This document shows positions 10,186-17,326 of a DNA stretch of 64,000 nt, one piece after another. The stretch spans positions 62,001 to 126,000 of the forward strand of contig JAWPMO010000001.1 in NCBI GenBank assembly GCA_033344875.1, read 5' to 3'. The translations under genes were made by a program, and so were the position numbers. This DNA comes from Ilumatobacteraceae bacterium (GTDB lineage Bacteria > Actinomycetota > Acidimicrobiia > Acidimicrobiales > Ilumatobacteraceae). Below the pieces are notes generated by a model that did not search any database, was not told the DNA's origin, and saw only the letters and a program-made list of their open reading frames with translations. Numbering within the stretch: the first letter of the stretch is position 1; every line of letters begins with the position of its first letter.

Positions 10186-10785
10186 CGTGGCGCTGGTCGG
10201 GCGCGTGGTGCTGGCCCGGAGTCTGTGTTGATCGGGCGTGGTGCTGGCCCTGAGTGGTGTTGGTCGGGCGTGGTGCTGGCCCGGCATGACCGTGCTCAGC
10301 CGCACGATCATGGGGCTGCTCCCCTCCAACTGAGTGGTGTTGGTCGGGCGTGGTGCTGGCCCTGAGTGGTGTTGGTCGGGCGTGGTGCTGGCCCGGCATG
10401 ACCGTGCTCAGCCGCACGATCATGGGGCTGCTCCCCTCCAACTGAGTGGTGTTGGTCGGGCGTGGTGCTGGCCCTGAGTGGTGTTGGTCGGGCGTGGTGC
10501 TGGCCCTGAGTGGTGTTGGTCGGGCGTGGTGCTGGCCCGGCATGACCGTGCTCAGCCGCACGATCATGGGGCTGCTCCCCTCCAACTGAGTGGTGTTGGT
10601 CGGGCGCGGTGCTGGCCCTGAGTGGTGTTGGTCGGGCGTGGTGCTGGCCCTGAGTGGTGTTGGTCGGGCGCGGGGCTGGCCCGGCGTCTGTGCGGATCGG
10701 GCGCGGTGCTGGCCCGGGTGTCTGTGTTGATCCGGCGTGGTGTTGATCTGGCGTCTGTGCTGGTCGGGCGTGGTGCTTGTCCGCC
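10186..10785. repeat. Tandem repeat array: 32-bp units with three interspersed 48-bp hairpin units
   Basis: Fills the 772-bp gap between the thioredoxin gene and the ComEA-like gene. Unit A (32 bp) is built of two related 16-mers, GTGGTGTTGGTCGGGC and GTGGTGCTGGCCCTGA. Perfect copies run 10251-10282, 10331-10394 (x2), 10443-10538 (x3) and from 10587 (x3, last degenerate). Unit B (48 bp, three identical copies at 10283-10330, 10395-10442 and 10539-10586) contains an imperfect hairpin: CATGACCGTGC, loop TCAGCC, GCACGATCATG. Flanks are degenerate A-like copies. All unit lengths are multiples of 16. There is no spacer diversity, so it is not a CRISPR. Stop-free antisense ORFs across it are by-products. 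Confidence 0.95.
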
Positions 10786-10936
10786 GTTGTCCTGACCTCG
10801 CGCTACTTCTGCCCGCGCGACGCGACTTCTGACCGGGGGCCCGATGAGTCGCCCGGCCTGGGGGCCGGTATCCTTGGCCCTTCCGACTTCCTCCCGTCGA
10901 GCGTGCGCGACTGCGCACCGTCCCCGGAGGTCGTCG

Positions 10937-11674
10937 ATGACTGCGGAACTCCCACCTCGTCCCGAGCCGCCCCGTCGGTGGAGCGAGACCGTGCAGGTCT
11001 GGTTGGCCTGGTTCGGCCCGGCCCGTTTGATCGTGTCGGCGGTGAGCGTCGTGGTGGTCGCAGCCGGCGTTGCGTGGCTCGTCCGGGCACCGGGGCCCAC
11101 GACCGAGGCCGGGTTGCCGTTCGGTACGGCGGTGGTGACGGCAGCGACGGGGTCGGCGGCGGTGACGGCTGCGACCTTGCCGCCCCCGGCGACGGCCCCG
11201 CCGACGTCGGCGGTCGCGGGCGGACCGGTGATCGTGCACGTCGCGGGCATGGTGGCCGCGCCGGGGGTGTACGAGCTCGACGCGGACGCCCGGGTGCACA
11301 CGGCGATCGATGCGGCGGGCGGGGCGTCGGCCGACGCCGACCTCGATGGTCTGAACCTCGCCGCCGATGTCGCCGACGGCCAGCGGATCTACGTGCCGCG
11401 GGTCGGTGAGGTCGACCCGTCGACCGTGCCGTCGGGGCCGAGCCCGGTGGAGTCCGCCGTCGGCGACGCCCACGAGTCCACCGCACCGATCGATCTCAAC
11501 ACGGCGTCGGCGTCGCAGCTCGAACAACTGCCGGGAATCGGCCCGGCCACCGCGGCGGCGATCATCGACGATCGCGACCGTCACGGTCCGTTCGCCGCGG
11601 TGTCCGACCTCGAACGCGTGCCCGGGATCGGGCCGGCCAAACTCGCCGCGATCGCCGATCGGGTGACGGTGTGA
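10937..11674 (+). CDS. ComEA-like SLBB/helix-hairpin-helix DNA-binding protein
   Basis: A 245-aa membrane-anchored DNA-binding protein. ATG 10937 follows GGAGG at 10926. It has a cytoplasmic N-terminus rich in Pro/Glu, one membrane helix (LIVSAVSVVVVAAGVAWLV, residues 30-50), a low-complexity Thr/Ala linker, an SLBB domain (VIVHVAGMVAAPGVYELDAD to DGQRIYVPRVGEV) and two C-terminal helix-hairpin-helix motifs (LNTASASQLEQLPGIGPATA and LERVPGIGPAKLAAIADR). ComEA binds incoming DNA at the cell surface during transformation. The ComEC-like gene lies about 460 bp downstream, separated by a small gene on the opposite strand. Confidence 0.88.
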   Translation: MTAELPPRPEPPRRWSETVQVWLAWFGPARLIVSAVSVVVVAAGVAWLVRAPGPTTEAGLPFGTAVVTAATGSAAVTAATLPPPATAPPTSAVAGGPVIVHVAGMVAAPGVYELDADARVHTAIDAAGGASADADLDGLNLAADVADGQRIYVPRVGEVDPSTVPSGPSPVESAVGDAHESTAPIDLNTASASQLEQLPGIGPATAAAIIDDRDRHGPFAAVSDLERVPGIGPAKLAAIADRVTV

Positions 11675-12016
11675 TCAGGCGATCAGTGACTCGCCGAGGA
11701 TCGCCGTCGCGGCGATCAGCGCGGCCGAGGCGCCGAGCACGACGGCGATCGTCAACCAGAACAGTTCACGACCGAAATCACGCCACGTCGCGATCGGCGA
11801 CGCCGTTGCCCTCCGTGAGGCCAGGAAGCCGAGGAGCAGCCAGAGCGGAACGCTCGCCAGCACGGCGAGCGGGTACCGGGCATCGTCGGCGAGCGGTGCG
11901 CCGGCGATCAGGAGCCCCGGTGCCGCCGACACACCGGCGACCAGCCCGATCAGCCCCGATGTGCGACCGTCACCGATCCGGAGTGCGATCACCGAGATCG
12001 CGCCGAGCACGGCCAT
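11675..12016 (-). CDS. Small membrane protein of unknown function
   Basis: A 113-aa hydrophobic protein with three to four predicted membrane segments (VLGAISVIALRIG; GLIGLVAGVSAAPGLLIAGAP; LAVLASVPLWLLLGFLAS; LFWLTIAVVLGASAALIAATAIL). The annotated start is ATG 12016, the only standard start. However, the frame stays open back to a TAG just past 12140 and reads as plausible protein (a proline-rich segment, then PRWYRARIRLLGPLLGLTP before the Met). The real start could be a non-standard codon further up, overlapping the comEC start head to head. It sits between comEA-like and comEC-like genes on the opposite strand. Confidence 0.5.
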   Translation of the reverse strand: MAVLGAISVIALRIGDGRTSGLIGLVAGVSAAPGLLIAGAPLADDARYPLAVLASVPLWLLLGFLASRRATASPIATWRDFGRELFWLTIAVVLGASAALIAATAILGESLIA

Positions 12017-12137
12017 GGGCGTCAGCCCCAGCAGCGGGCCGAGCAGGCGGATGCGTGCCCGATACCAGCGAGGACCGGCAGTGAGCGGGGCCGTCGTCGG
12101 TTCGGGGCCCGGCTGGTCGTGGCGAACGTCGGTAACG

Positions 12138-13565
12138 ATGCGACGAGCCTATGGGCTCGTGCCGGAGCTCGCGCGCCAACCGTTCACCGACCGATTCGTC
12201 GCCGGCGCCGCGTTCGTGACGGCGGTGGGCTGCTGGTGGCACGACCGTCGACTCGTCGCCGCGGCCGCGATCGGCCTGCTGGTCGTCCTCGGCCGTGCCG
12301 AGCCGCGCGCTCGGGCGGTGCTGGTGGTGACCGTTCTGGCGGTCACCGCCCTGGTCCGGGCCGATGTCGCCTGGTCGGGGCTGGCGCCGTCCCACCTGGG
12401 CGGCTACGAGGGAGAGATCCGGCTCGTCGACGACCCGCAGCCATACGGCGCCGCCACCCGCGTGATCGTCGAGATCGAGGGCGAGCGTTTCGAGCTCTGG
12501 GCTCGAGGGCGCGCGATTCGGATCCGTGTCGCCACGTGGCGGGCCGGCGAATCGGTGGTGGCCAGCGGGCAGCGTCGAGCGTTGCAGCCCGAGCGGCAGT
12601 CGAGAGTCGCCTGGCAGCACGTGGTCGGCGAGTTCCGGGTCGACTGGGTCAGCGACGTACGTCCCGGGAGCCCGGTGGCCACCGCCTCGAACCGGGTCCG
12701 GGCGGCGCTCGAGCGTGCGGCGGCCCAGTTGCCGGCCGACGACGGTGCGCTGTTCCGCGGTCTCGTCGTCGGCGACGACCGGGACCAGCCGCGGGAGATG
12801 ATCGAGCGGTTTCGTGCCAGCGGGCTCTCACACCTCACGGCGGTCTCGGGACAGAACGTGTCGTTCGTCTTGACGGCGGCGGCACCGCTGTTGCGGGCCC
12901 TGCGGCCGTGGTGGCGGTGGGTGGTGACGCTCGGGTTGATCCTGTGGTTCGTGAGCCTGACCAGGTTCGAACCGTCGATCGTCAGGGCGGGGGCGATGGC
13001 CTCGCTGTCGGCGACGGCGTTCGTGCTGGGGCGCGAGCGGTCGCCGGTCCGACTGCTGTGGCTGGCGGTGACGGGGCTGCTGCTGATCGATCCGCTGTTG
13101 GTGCGGTCGGTCGGGTTCTGGTTGTCGGTGGGCGCGACGTGGGGCGTCGCGGCGCTCGGTCCCCGTCTGGCCGAGCGCCTGTCGGCGCTGCGGTTCTTGG
13201 CGACGCCGCTCGGGGTGACGCTCGGCGCCCAGGTCGGCGTCGTCGTGCCGGCGGTGATGGTGTTCGGTCGGCTCCCGCTCGTGAGCATCCCGGCCAACCT
13301 GCTGGCGGTGCCGGTGGCCGGGTTCGTGATGCTCTACGGCCTGCCGGCCGGATTGTTCGCGGGGGCGGTGCCGTGGGTGGCGCCGGTGGTGATGTTTCCG
13401 TGCAGGGTCGGGGTCCGGTGGGTCGACACGGTGTCGGTGCTGGGTGCCCGCGTGGAGCCCGGAGGATCGGCCACCTGGGTGGGTTGGGGGATCCTCGTGG
13501 TGGTGGTCGCCGCGATCGCTGCTATGAATCGTGGTCGCCATGGGAGTCCATCTGCTGACCGGTGA
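12138..13565 (+). CDS. ComEC/Rec2-family DNA-uptake channel, short form
   Basis: A 475-aa polytopic membrane protein. It has an N-terminal DUF4131-like part with two or three helices and a soluble OB-like segment (GGYEGEIRLVDDPQPYGAATR), then the competence domain: LFRGLVVGDDRDQPREMIERF, the signature SGLSHLTAVSGQNVSF, and about eight further helices ending LVVVVAAIAAMNRG. Channel for single-stranded DNA import during natural transformation. The C-terminal metallo-beta-lactamase nuclease domain of long ComEC proteins is absent, as in many actinobacterial versions. Start ATG 12138 fits; GTG 12159 (VPELARQPF) is an alternative that would leave room for the divergent gene. The 3' end overlaps holA by 26 bp. 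Confidence 0.85.
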   Translation: MRRAYGLVPELARQPFTDRFVAGAAFVTAVGCWWHDRRLVAAAAIGLLVVLGRAEPRARAVLVVTVLAVTALVRADVAWSGLAPSHLGGYEGEIRLVDDPQPYGAATRVIVEIEGERFELWARGRAIRIRVATWRAGESVVASGQRRALQPERQSRVAWQHVVGEFRVDWVSDVRPGSPVATASNRVRAALERAAAQLPADDGALFRGLVVGDDRDQPREMIERFRASGLSHLTAVSGQNVSFVLTAAAPLLRALRPWWRWVVTLGLILWFVSLTRFEPSIVRAGAMASLSATAFVLGRERSPVRLLWLAVTGLLLIDPLLVRSVGFWLSVGATWGVAALGPRLAERLSALRFLATPLGVTLGAQVGVVVPAVMVFGRLPLVSIPANLLAVPVAGFVMLYGLPAGLFAGAVPWVAPVVMFPCRVGVRWVDTVSVLGARVEPGGSATWVGWGILVVVVAAIAAMNRGRHGSPSADR

Positions 13566-14508
13566 CGACGAGTCGATCCTGCGCTCGAAGGCGCACGACC
13601 TCGTCGCGCAACTCGTCGGCGACGGCGAACGCAGCCTGATGGTCGACGAGTTCGACGGCGAGGAGTACGAGCTGCGCGAAGCGGTCGACGCGGCCCAGAC
13701 ACTGCCGTTCCTCACCGATCGTCGGGTGGTCGTGGCTCGCGGCGTCGGCCGGTTCAACGCCGACGACCTCGTGTCGCTGCTCGGTTATCTCGACAACCCG
13801 CTCGACTCGACGGAGTTCGTGCTGATCGCCGGTGGCGGCCGTCTGTCGAAGAAGTTGACCGACGCGGTCAAGGCCTCCGGCGGGCACGTGACGAGCACGA
13901 GTCCGCCCAACCGGCCCAAGGACCGTCAGGCCTGGGTCAGGGCCGAGGCCGAGGGGCACGGCATCCGGCTCGACGGCGCAGCTGCCGCCCGGATCGCCGA
14001 CCAGCTCGGCGACGACGTCGGGCGGCTCGACGGCATCCTCTCGGTCATCCGCTCGACGTACGGCGAGGGCGTCAAGATCTCGTCGGTCGAGGTCGAGCCG
14101 TTCCTCGGTGAGGCCGGCGGCGTACCGCCGTGGGACTTCACCGACGCCATCGACGCCGGGCAGACCGGCAAGGCGCTCACGCTGATGGCCCGCATGATCC
14201 ACGGTGGCGAACGACACCCGTTGCAGATCATGGCGATCCTGCACAACCACTACGCCAAGCTCGCACGTCTCGACGGCGTCGATGCCCGGAGCGAAGCCGA
14301 TGCGGCTGCGGCGATGGGTATCAAGCCCGGGTTCCCCGCCAAGAAGGCGCTCGCCAACTACCGGCGGTTGGCCGGCGGGGGAGTGCAGCGGGCGATCCAG
14401 CTGCTCGCCAAGGCCGACAGTGACCTGCGCGGCGACACCGACCTCAGCCCGGAGTTGGTGATGGAAGTCCTCGTGGCCCGGCTCAGTCGCCTCGGCGCCC
14501 GCCGCTGA
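13540..14508 (+). CDS. holA: DNA polymerase III subunit delta
   Basis: A 322-aa clamp-loader delta subunit. It starts MGVHLLTGDDESILRSKAHD, the usual beginning of actinobacterial HolA; ATG 13540 is preferred over GTG 13531. Typical blocks: LREAVDAAQTLPFLTDRRVVVAR, FVLIAGGGRLSKKLTDAVKA, IADQLGDDVGRLDGILSVI, PPWDFTDAIDAGQTGKALTLM and HPLQIMAILHNHYAKLARL. HolA opens the beta sliding clamp. A position next to comEC, with the start inside the comEC 3' end, is the classic arrangement in many bacteria. A decayed copy of its last 26 codons follows 64 bp downstream. Confidence 0.93.
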   Translation: MGVHLLTGDDESILRSKAHDLVAQLVGDGERSLMVDEFDGEEYELREAVDAAQTLPFLTDRRVVVARGVGRFNADDLVSLLGYLDNPLDSTEFVLIAGGGRLSKKLTDAVKASGGHVTSTSPPNRPKDRQAWVRAEAEGHGIRLDGAAAARIADQLGDDVGRLDGILSVIRSTYGEGVKISSVEVEPFLGEAGGVPPWDFTDAIDAGQTGKALTLMARMIHGGERHPLQIMAILHNHYAKLARLDGVDARSEADAAAAMGIKPGFPAKKALANYRRLAGGGVQRAIQLLAKADSDLRGDTDLSPELVMEVLVARLSRLGARR

Positions 14509-14572
14509 CGCAAAGCGGCTGGCGAGCGGAGCCGGCGGTCCTGGCCTTGGCTGCGGCCGGTGGCGACGCGCG

Positions 14573-14649
14573 GGCGATTCCGATCTCGGCCACGAACTGG
14601 TGGTGGAGGTGCTGGTGGCCCTGTTGAGTCGATCGGGCGCCGGCGCTGA
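14573..14649 (+). pseudogene. Decayed duplicate of the holA 3' end
   Basis: This 77-bp stretch lines up with the last 78 bp of holA (14431-14508). The copy reads GDSDLGHELVVEVLVALLSR against GDTDLSPELVMEVLVARLSR in the gene, followed by SGAGA/LGARR and a TGA at the matching place after a one-base deletion. Similarity is at both DNA and protein level, with many third-position changes, so it looks like an old tandem duplication remnant rather than a functional gene. Confidence 0.7.
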
Positions 14650-14655
14650 CGGAAC

Positions 14656-15495
14656 TCAGCGGCGGGGAGCGGCCGTGCTCGCCAGCTCGGCCGAGGTGAA
14701 CGGCCCGACCGCACGGTCTTCGGCCACGAAGTGGTAGAGCGCCACGCCGAACACGCCGCGGGTGGCCCCGGCGAACACGGCGGCGGCGACGGCGATCACG
14801 AGCCCGGCCACGACGAGCACGCCGCCGACCAGGCCCCAGCCCGTACCGCTCGCCATCAGGGCGACCCCGCCGACGACGGCGGCGGCGCCGATGATCGTGA
14901 ACACGGTGCCGATGCCGCCGATGACGAAGTTGCCGGTGACCTGCTGCCCCCAGCGGTTCTTGACGAGTGAGCTGGAGCGCTTGATCGCCTCGATCGGCCC
15001 GATGCCTTCGAGTGCGAGGACCGGAATCACGAGGAACGTGAGGAGGCCCCAGATCGCCGCGCCGAACGACGCCGCGATGCGGCCGGCGAGACCGCCACGG
15101 TCACGGAGGACGGCGAACGCGACCGACACGAGCGCCGAGACGAGCGCCCAGCCGGCGATCATCGGAATCCGGTTCTTCGCGATCTGGCGGGCAGCGTCGA
15201 CGTCGGGTTCACGGCCGTCGAGCGCGTCGTTCGCGGCGGCGGCGAGGATCACGTTGTAGTAGATGACGATGAACGACGCCGCGTACGAGCCCAGCGCGAT
15301 CAGGATGTATCCGACCAGGCGCGTGGCGTCGGAGTCGGCGTTCGCGAGGAACACACCGGGGCCAGCGAGCACGAGCGCTGCGACCAGCGCCAGGACGCCG
15401 CCCGTCAGGGGCAGCTTCGCCAGCCGGGGGTTGCGGCGGACCACCGACCATGCCTTCTTGGTCAGTTCCCAACCCTGCTTCATCCGAGTGAACAT
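14656..15495 (-). CDS. DUF6159-type polytopic membrane protein
   Basis: A 279-aa membrane protein starting MFTRMKQGWELTKKAWSVVRR. A short amphipathic N-terminus (NPRLAKLPLTG) precedes about six membrane helices. Conserved-looking cytoplasmic segments are NDALDGREPDVDAARQIAKNRIP and LALEGIGPIEAIKRSSSLVKNRWG, the second being the signature of this uncharacterised family. It ends YHFVAEDRAVGPFTSAEL. The function is unknown. ATG 15483 (MKQGWELT) is an alternative start. Neighbours are holA (converging) and rpsT (same strand, 77 bp upstream). Confidence 0.75.
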   Translation of the reverse strand: MFTRMKQGWELTKKAWSVVRRNPRLAKLPLTGGVLALVAALVLAGPGVFLANADSDATRLVGYILIALGSYAASFIVIYYNVILAAAANDALDGREPDVDAARQIAKNRIPMIAGWALVSALVSVAFAVLRDRGGLAGRIAASFGAAIWGLLTFLVIPVLALEGIGPIEAIKRSSSLVKNRWGQQVTGNFVIGGIGTVFTIIGAAAVVGGVALMASGTGWGLVGGVLVVAGLVIAVAAAVFAGATRGVFGVALYHFVAEDRAVGPFTSAELASTAAPRR

Positions 15496-15572
15496 GTGCG
15501 CAGGGTACCCGTGACGCGACGAAGCCCGGGGCGATGGCCCCGGGCTTCGTGCAGATCTGTGGTCGAACGGCG

Positions 15573-15827
15573 TCAGGCGCTTGCGTTGACCTTCTTCATG
15601 AGGCGGCTCTTCTGGCGAGCGGCGGCGTTCTTGTGGATGACGCCCTTCTGGGCGGCCATGTCGATCTTCTTGATCGCCGCGGCGACCTTCTCGTCGCTCG
15701 ACTCGTCGCCGATCGAGTTGACGGCCGACTTCATGCGGCTCTTCAGCTCGCTGCGGACCGCCTTGTTGCGCTCGGCGGCCTTGGCGTTGGTGAGAATGCG
15801 CTTCTTCTGGCTCTTGATGTTCGCCAC
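15573..15827 (-). CDS. rpsT: 30S ribosomal protein S20
   Basis: An 84-aa basic protein starting with GTG 15827 (VANIKSQKKRILTNAKAAER), preceded by AGAGGG about ten bases upstream. NKAVRSELKSRMKSAV, a KIDMAAQKGVIHKNAAARQKSRL block and the Lys-rich end are diagnostic of S20, which binds 16S rRNA in the lower body of the small subunit. The open frame extends to 16010, but the family always begins at the A-N-I-K-S segment. rpsT commonly sits near holA in actinobacteria and does so here. Confidence 0.95.
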   Translation of the reverse strand: MANIKSQKKRILTNAKAAERNKAVRSELKSRMKSAVNSIGDESSDEKVAAAIKKIDMAAQKGVIHKNAAARQKSRLMKKVNASA

Positions 15828-15981
15828 GGGGTGACCCTCTTCTTGTCGATCGTTCGCTCGGTGGGACTCCAACGAGCAGCGCATTGAGACTATCGGCGTG
15901 CCCGGAGCAACCCCAACGTCGGATCGACGCTGCATGAACCCCTGATCGGCGCACGCTCGGGCACGATTAGCGTACGGCGCC

Positions 15982-17001
15982 GTGGCAGCACCGCCGTACG
16001 AAGATCTCACGATGCGGGCGCAGGTCCACCGGCTTCGCCAGGTCGCGCTCGCAGCGACGGATGCGTACCCCTTCGAGGTGCGCCGTCTTCGCCTGCTCCT
16101 GCACGCCTACAACACGACGTTCCGGGTCGACACGACCGACGGCCGCCGGTTCGCGCTGCGGATCAACACCAACAGTCTGAAGAGCGACGCCAACCTCGAT
16201 GCCGAGGTCGCCTGGCTCGACGCGATCTCACGCGAGACCGAGGTGGTGGTGCCGACACCGCAGCGCACGTGTGACGAGCGGCTGCGCACCGACGTGCGGT
16301 TCGAGCCGCTCCAGCGGTCGCTCCCGGTCGTGGTCATGTCGTGGCTGCCGGGCCGCGATCTCGATGACGGCACGCCGGACGGGTTCCGGGCGCTCGGGCG
16401 GACGATGGCCCTGCTCCACGAGCACGCGCTGACCTGGACCCCGCCCACCGGGGCGGCGTTCCCGATGCACGACGCGGTGCTGTTCGACATCCCGAACGTG
16501 CTCGCGACCGATCATCCGCTCCTCACCGACGAGTCGAGGGCGCTGTTCGCCGAGGCGCTGGGGCGTGGCCAGCAGGCGTACGACGACGTGCTCGCGTCGG
16601 GCCCGGTGATCCCGATCCATGCCGACCTCCACGGCGGCAACGCCAAGTGGTTGCGCGGACGGCTGTCGGTGTTCGACTTCGACGATGCGGCCACGGGCGT
16701 GCCCCTCCAGGACCTGGCGATCTCTTCGTACTACCTGCGTGACGACGACGTCGGCGAGCAGGCGCTGCTGGCGGGCTACGAGGAGGTTCGGCCCCGGCCG
16801 GCGACGCCGACCGCCGACTACGAGGCGATCGTGGCCGCGCGCAATGTGCTCCTGGCGAACGAAGTGCTCCGGATGTCGACCGCCGACATGCGTGAGATCG
16901 CGCCCACGTTCCTCGCCAACTCGGTGCTGCGCCTGCGTGCCTTCCTCGACACCGGGGTGTACCGGCGCGAGGTCGACGGCGTGGTGCCGCTGCCCGGCTG
17001 A
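15982..17001 (+). CDS. Aminoglycoside-phosphotransferase-fold kinase
   Basis: A 339-aa APH/choline-kinase-fold protein, GTG start. Visible: a glycine-poor N-lobe (NTTFRVDTTDGRRFALRIN), hinge VVVMSWLPGRDL, the Brenner motif IPIHADLHGGNAKWL with catalytic Asp (about residue 214) and metal site SVFDFDDAATG. The C-lobe ends with IAPTFLANSVLRLRAFLDTG. It likely phosphorylates a small hydroxylated molecule. There is no evidence that it is a drug-resistance gene; such kinases are common housekeeping paralogues. It is divergent from rpsT. Confidence 0.8.
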   Translation: MAAPPYEDLTMRAQVHRLRQVALAATDAYPFEVRRLRLLLHAYNTTFRVDTTDGRRFALRINTNSLKSDANLDAEVAWLDAISRETEVVVPTPQRTCDERLRTDVRFEPLQRSLPVVVMSWLPGRDLDDGTPDGFRALGRTMALLHEHALTWTPPTGAAFPMHDAVLFDIPNVLATDHPLLTDESRALFAEALGRGQQAYDDVLASGPVIPIHADLHGGNAKWLRGRLSVFDFDDAATGVPLQDLAISSYYLRDDDVGEQALLAGYEEVRPRPATPTADYEAIVAARNVLLANEVLRMSTADMREIAPTFLANSVLRLRAFLDTGVYRREVDGVVPLPG

Positions 17002-17034
17002 GTCCATGAGCCGTTCGGTCAGCCGGTCTGCTCG

Positions 17035-17189
17035 TCAGGCGGCGGGGTTGCTGCGGTCGTTGGTGGGGCCGGTCCAGTGGGTCACGCCGTCGGGGCGGGT
17101 CCAGGTGGCGGACCGGTCGGGTTGCACCGTCAGCTCCCACCCGCCCTCGTGGACCAGGTGGTGATGGGTTTCGCACACCGGAGCGAGGT
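17035..17189 (-). pseudogene. 3' remnant of the DUF222/HNH endonuclease gene
   Basis: Reading the minus strand from the repeat at 17189 gives LAPVCETHHHLVHEGGW followed by ELTVQPDRSATWTRPDGVTH and a stop at 17035. This is the last 50 or so residues of an HNH nuclease, including the metal-binding C and HH...H residues. It is exactly the part missing from the truncated HNH gene at 21785-22876: joining DLDDLN from there to LAPVCETHHH from here restores the canonical sequence. The two halves were separated by the 4.6-kb integrative element. Confidence 0.9.
17185..17189. other. attL core of the integrative element
   Basis: Left copy of GAGGT. To its left is HNH gene sequence; to its right is element DNA beginning CCCTGACACATTGTCAG. 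Immediately inside the element, 17192-17206 is a perfect inverted repeat (CTGACA-CAT-TGTCAG), a possible recombinase or regulator arm site. Confidence 0.8.
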
Positions 17190-17326
17190 CCCTGACACAT
17201 TGTCAGTCCGACCTTCAGGATTGCTCGACTCACGAAACCCCAACAGAGGAAGGCCGCGCAGACAGACAAACGCCGAAGCCAGGGGGCGAGAGTGAGAGAG
17301 TCGACATGCATTAGGGTTCCCGCACG

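Noticed and set aside
10186-10785. CRISPR array
   Set aside because: The units are tandem with no unique spacers; the interspersed 48-bp segments are identical to one another; no cas genes are nearby.
10145-11584. Long minus-strand open frame (479 codons) and a shorter one across the repeat array
   Set aside because: It changes register in the 32-bp units, reads as low-complexity PTPLRASTTPDQHH peptides, and runs antisense through the ComEA-like gene.
17160-17200. tRNA gene as the integration target of the element
   Set aside because: No cloverleaf can be drawn at either end; the flanks are clearly the HNH coding sequence.
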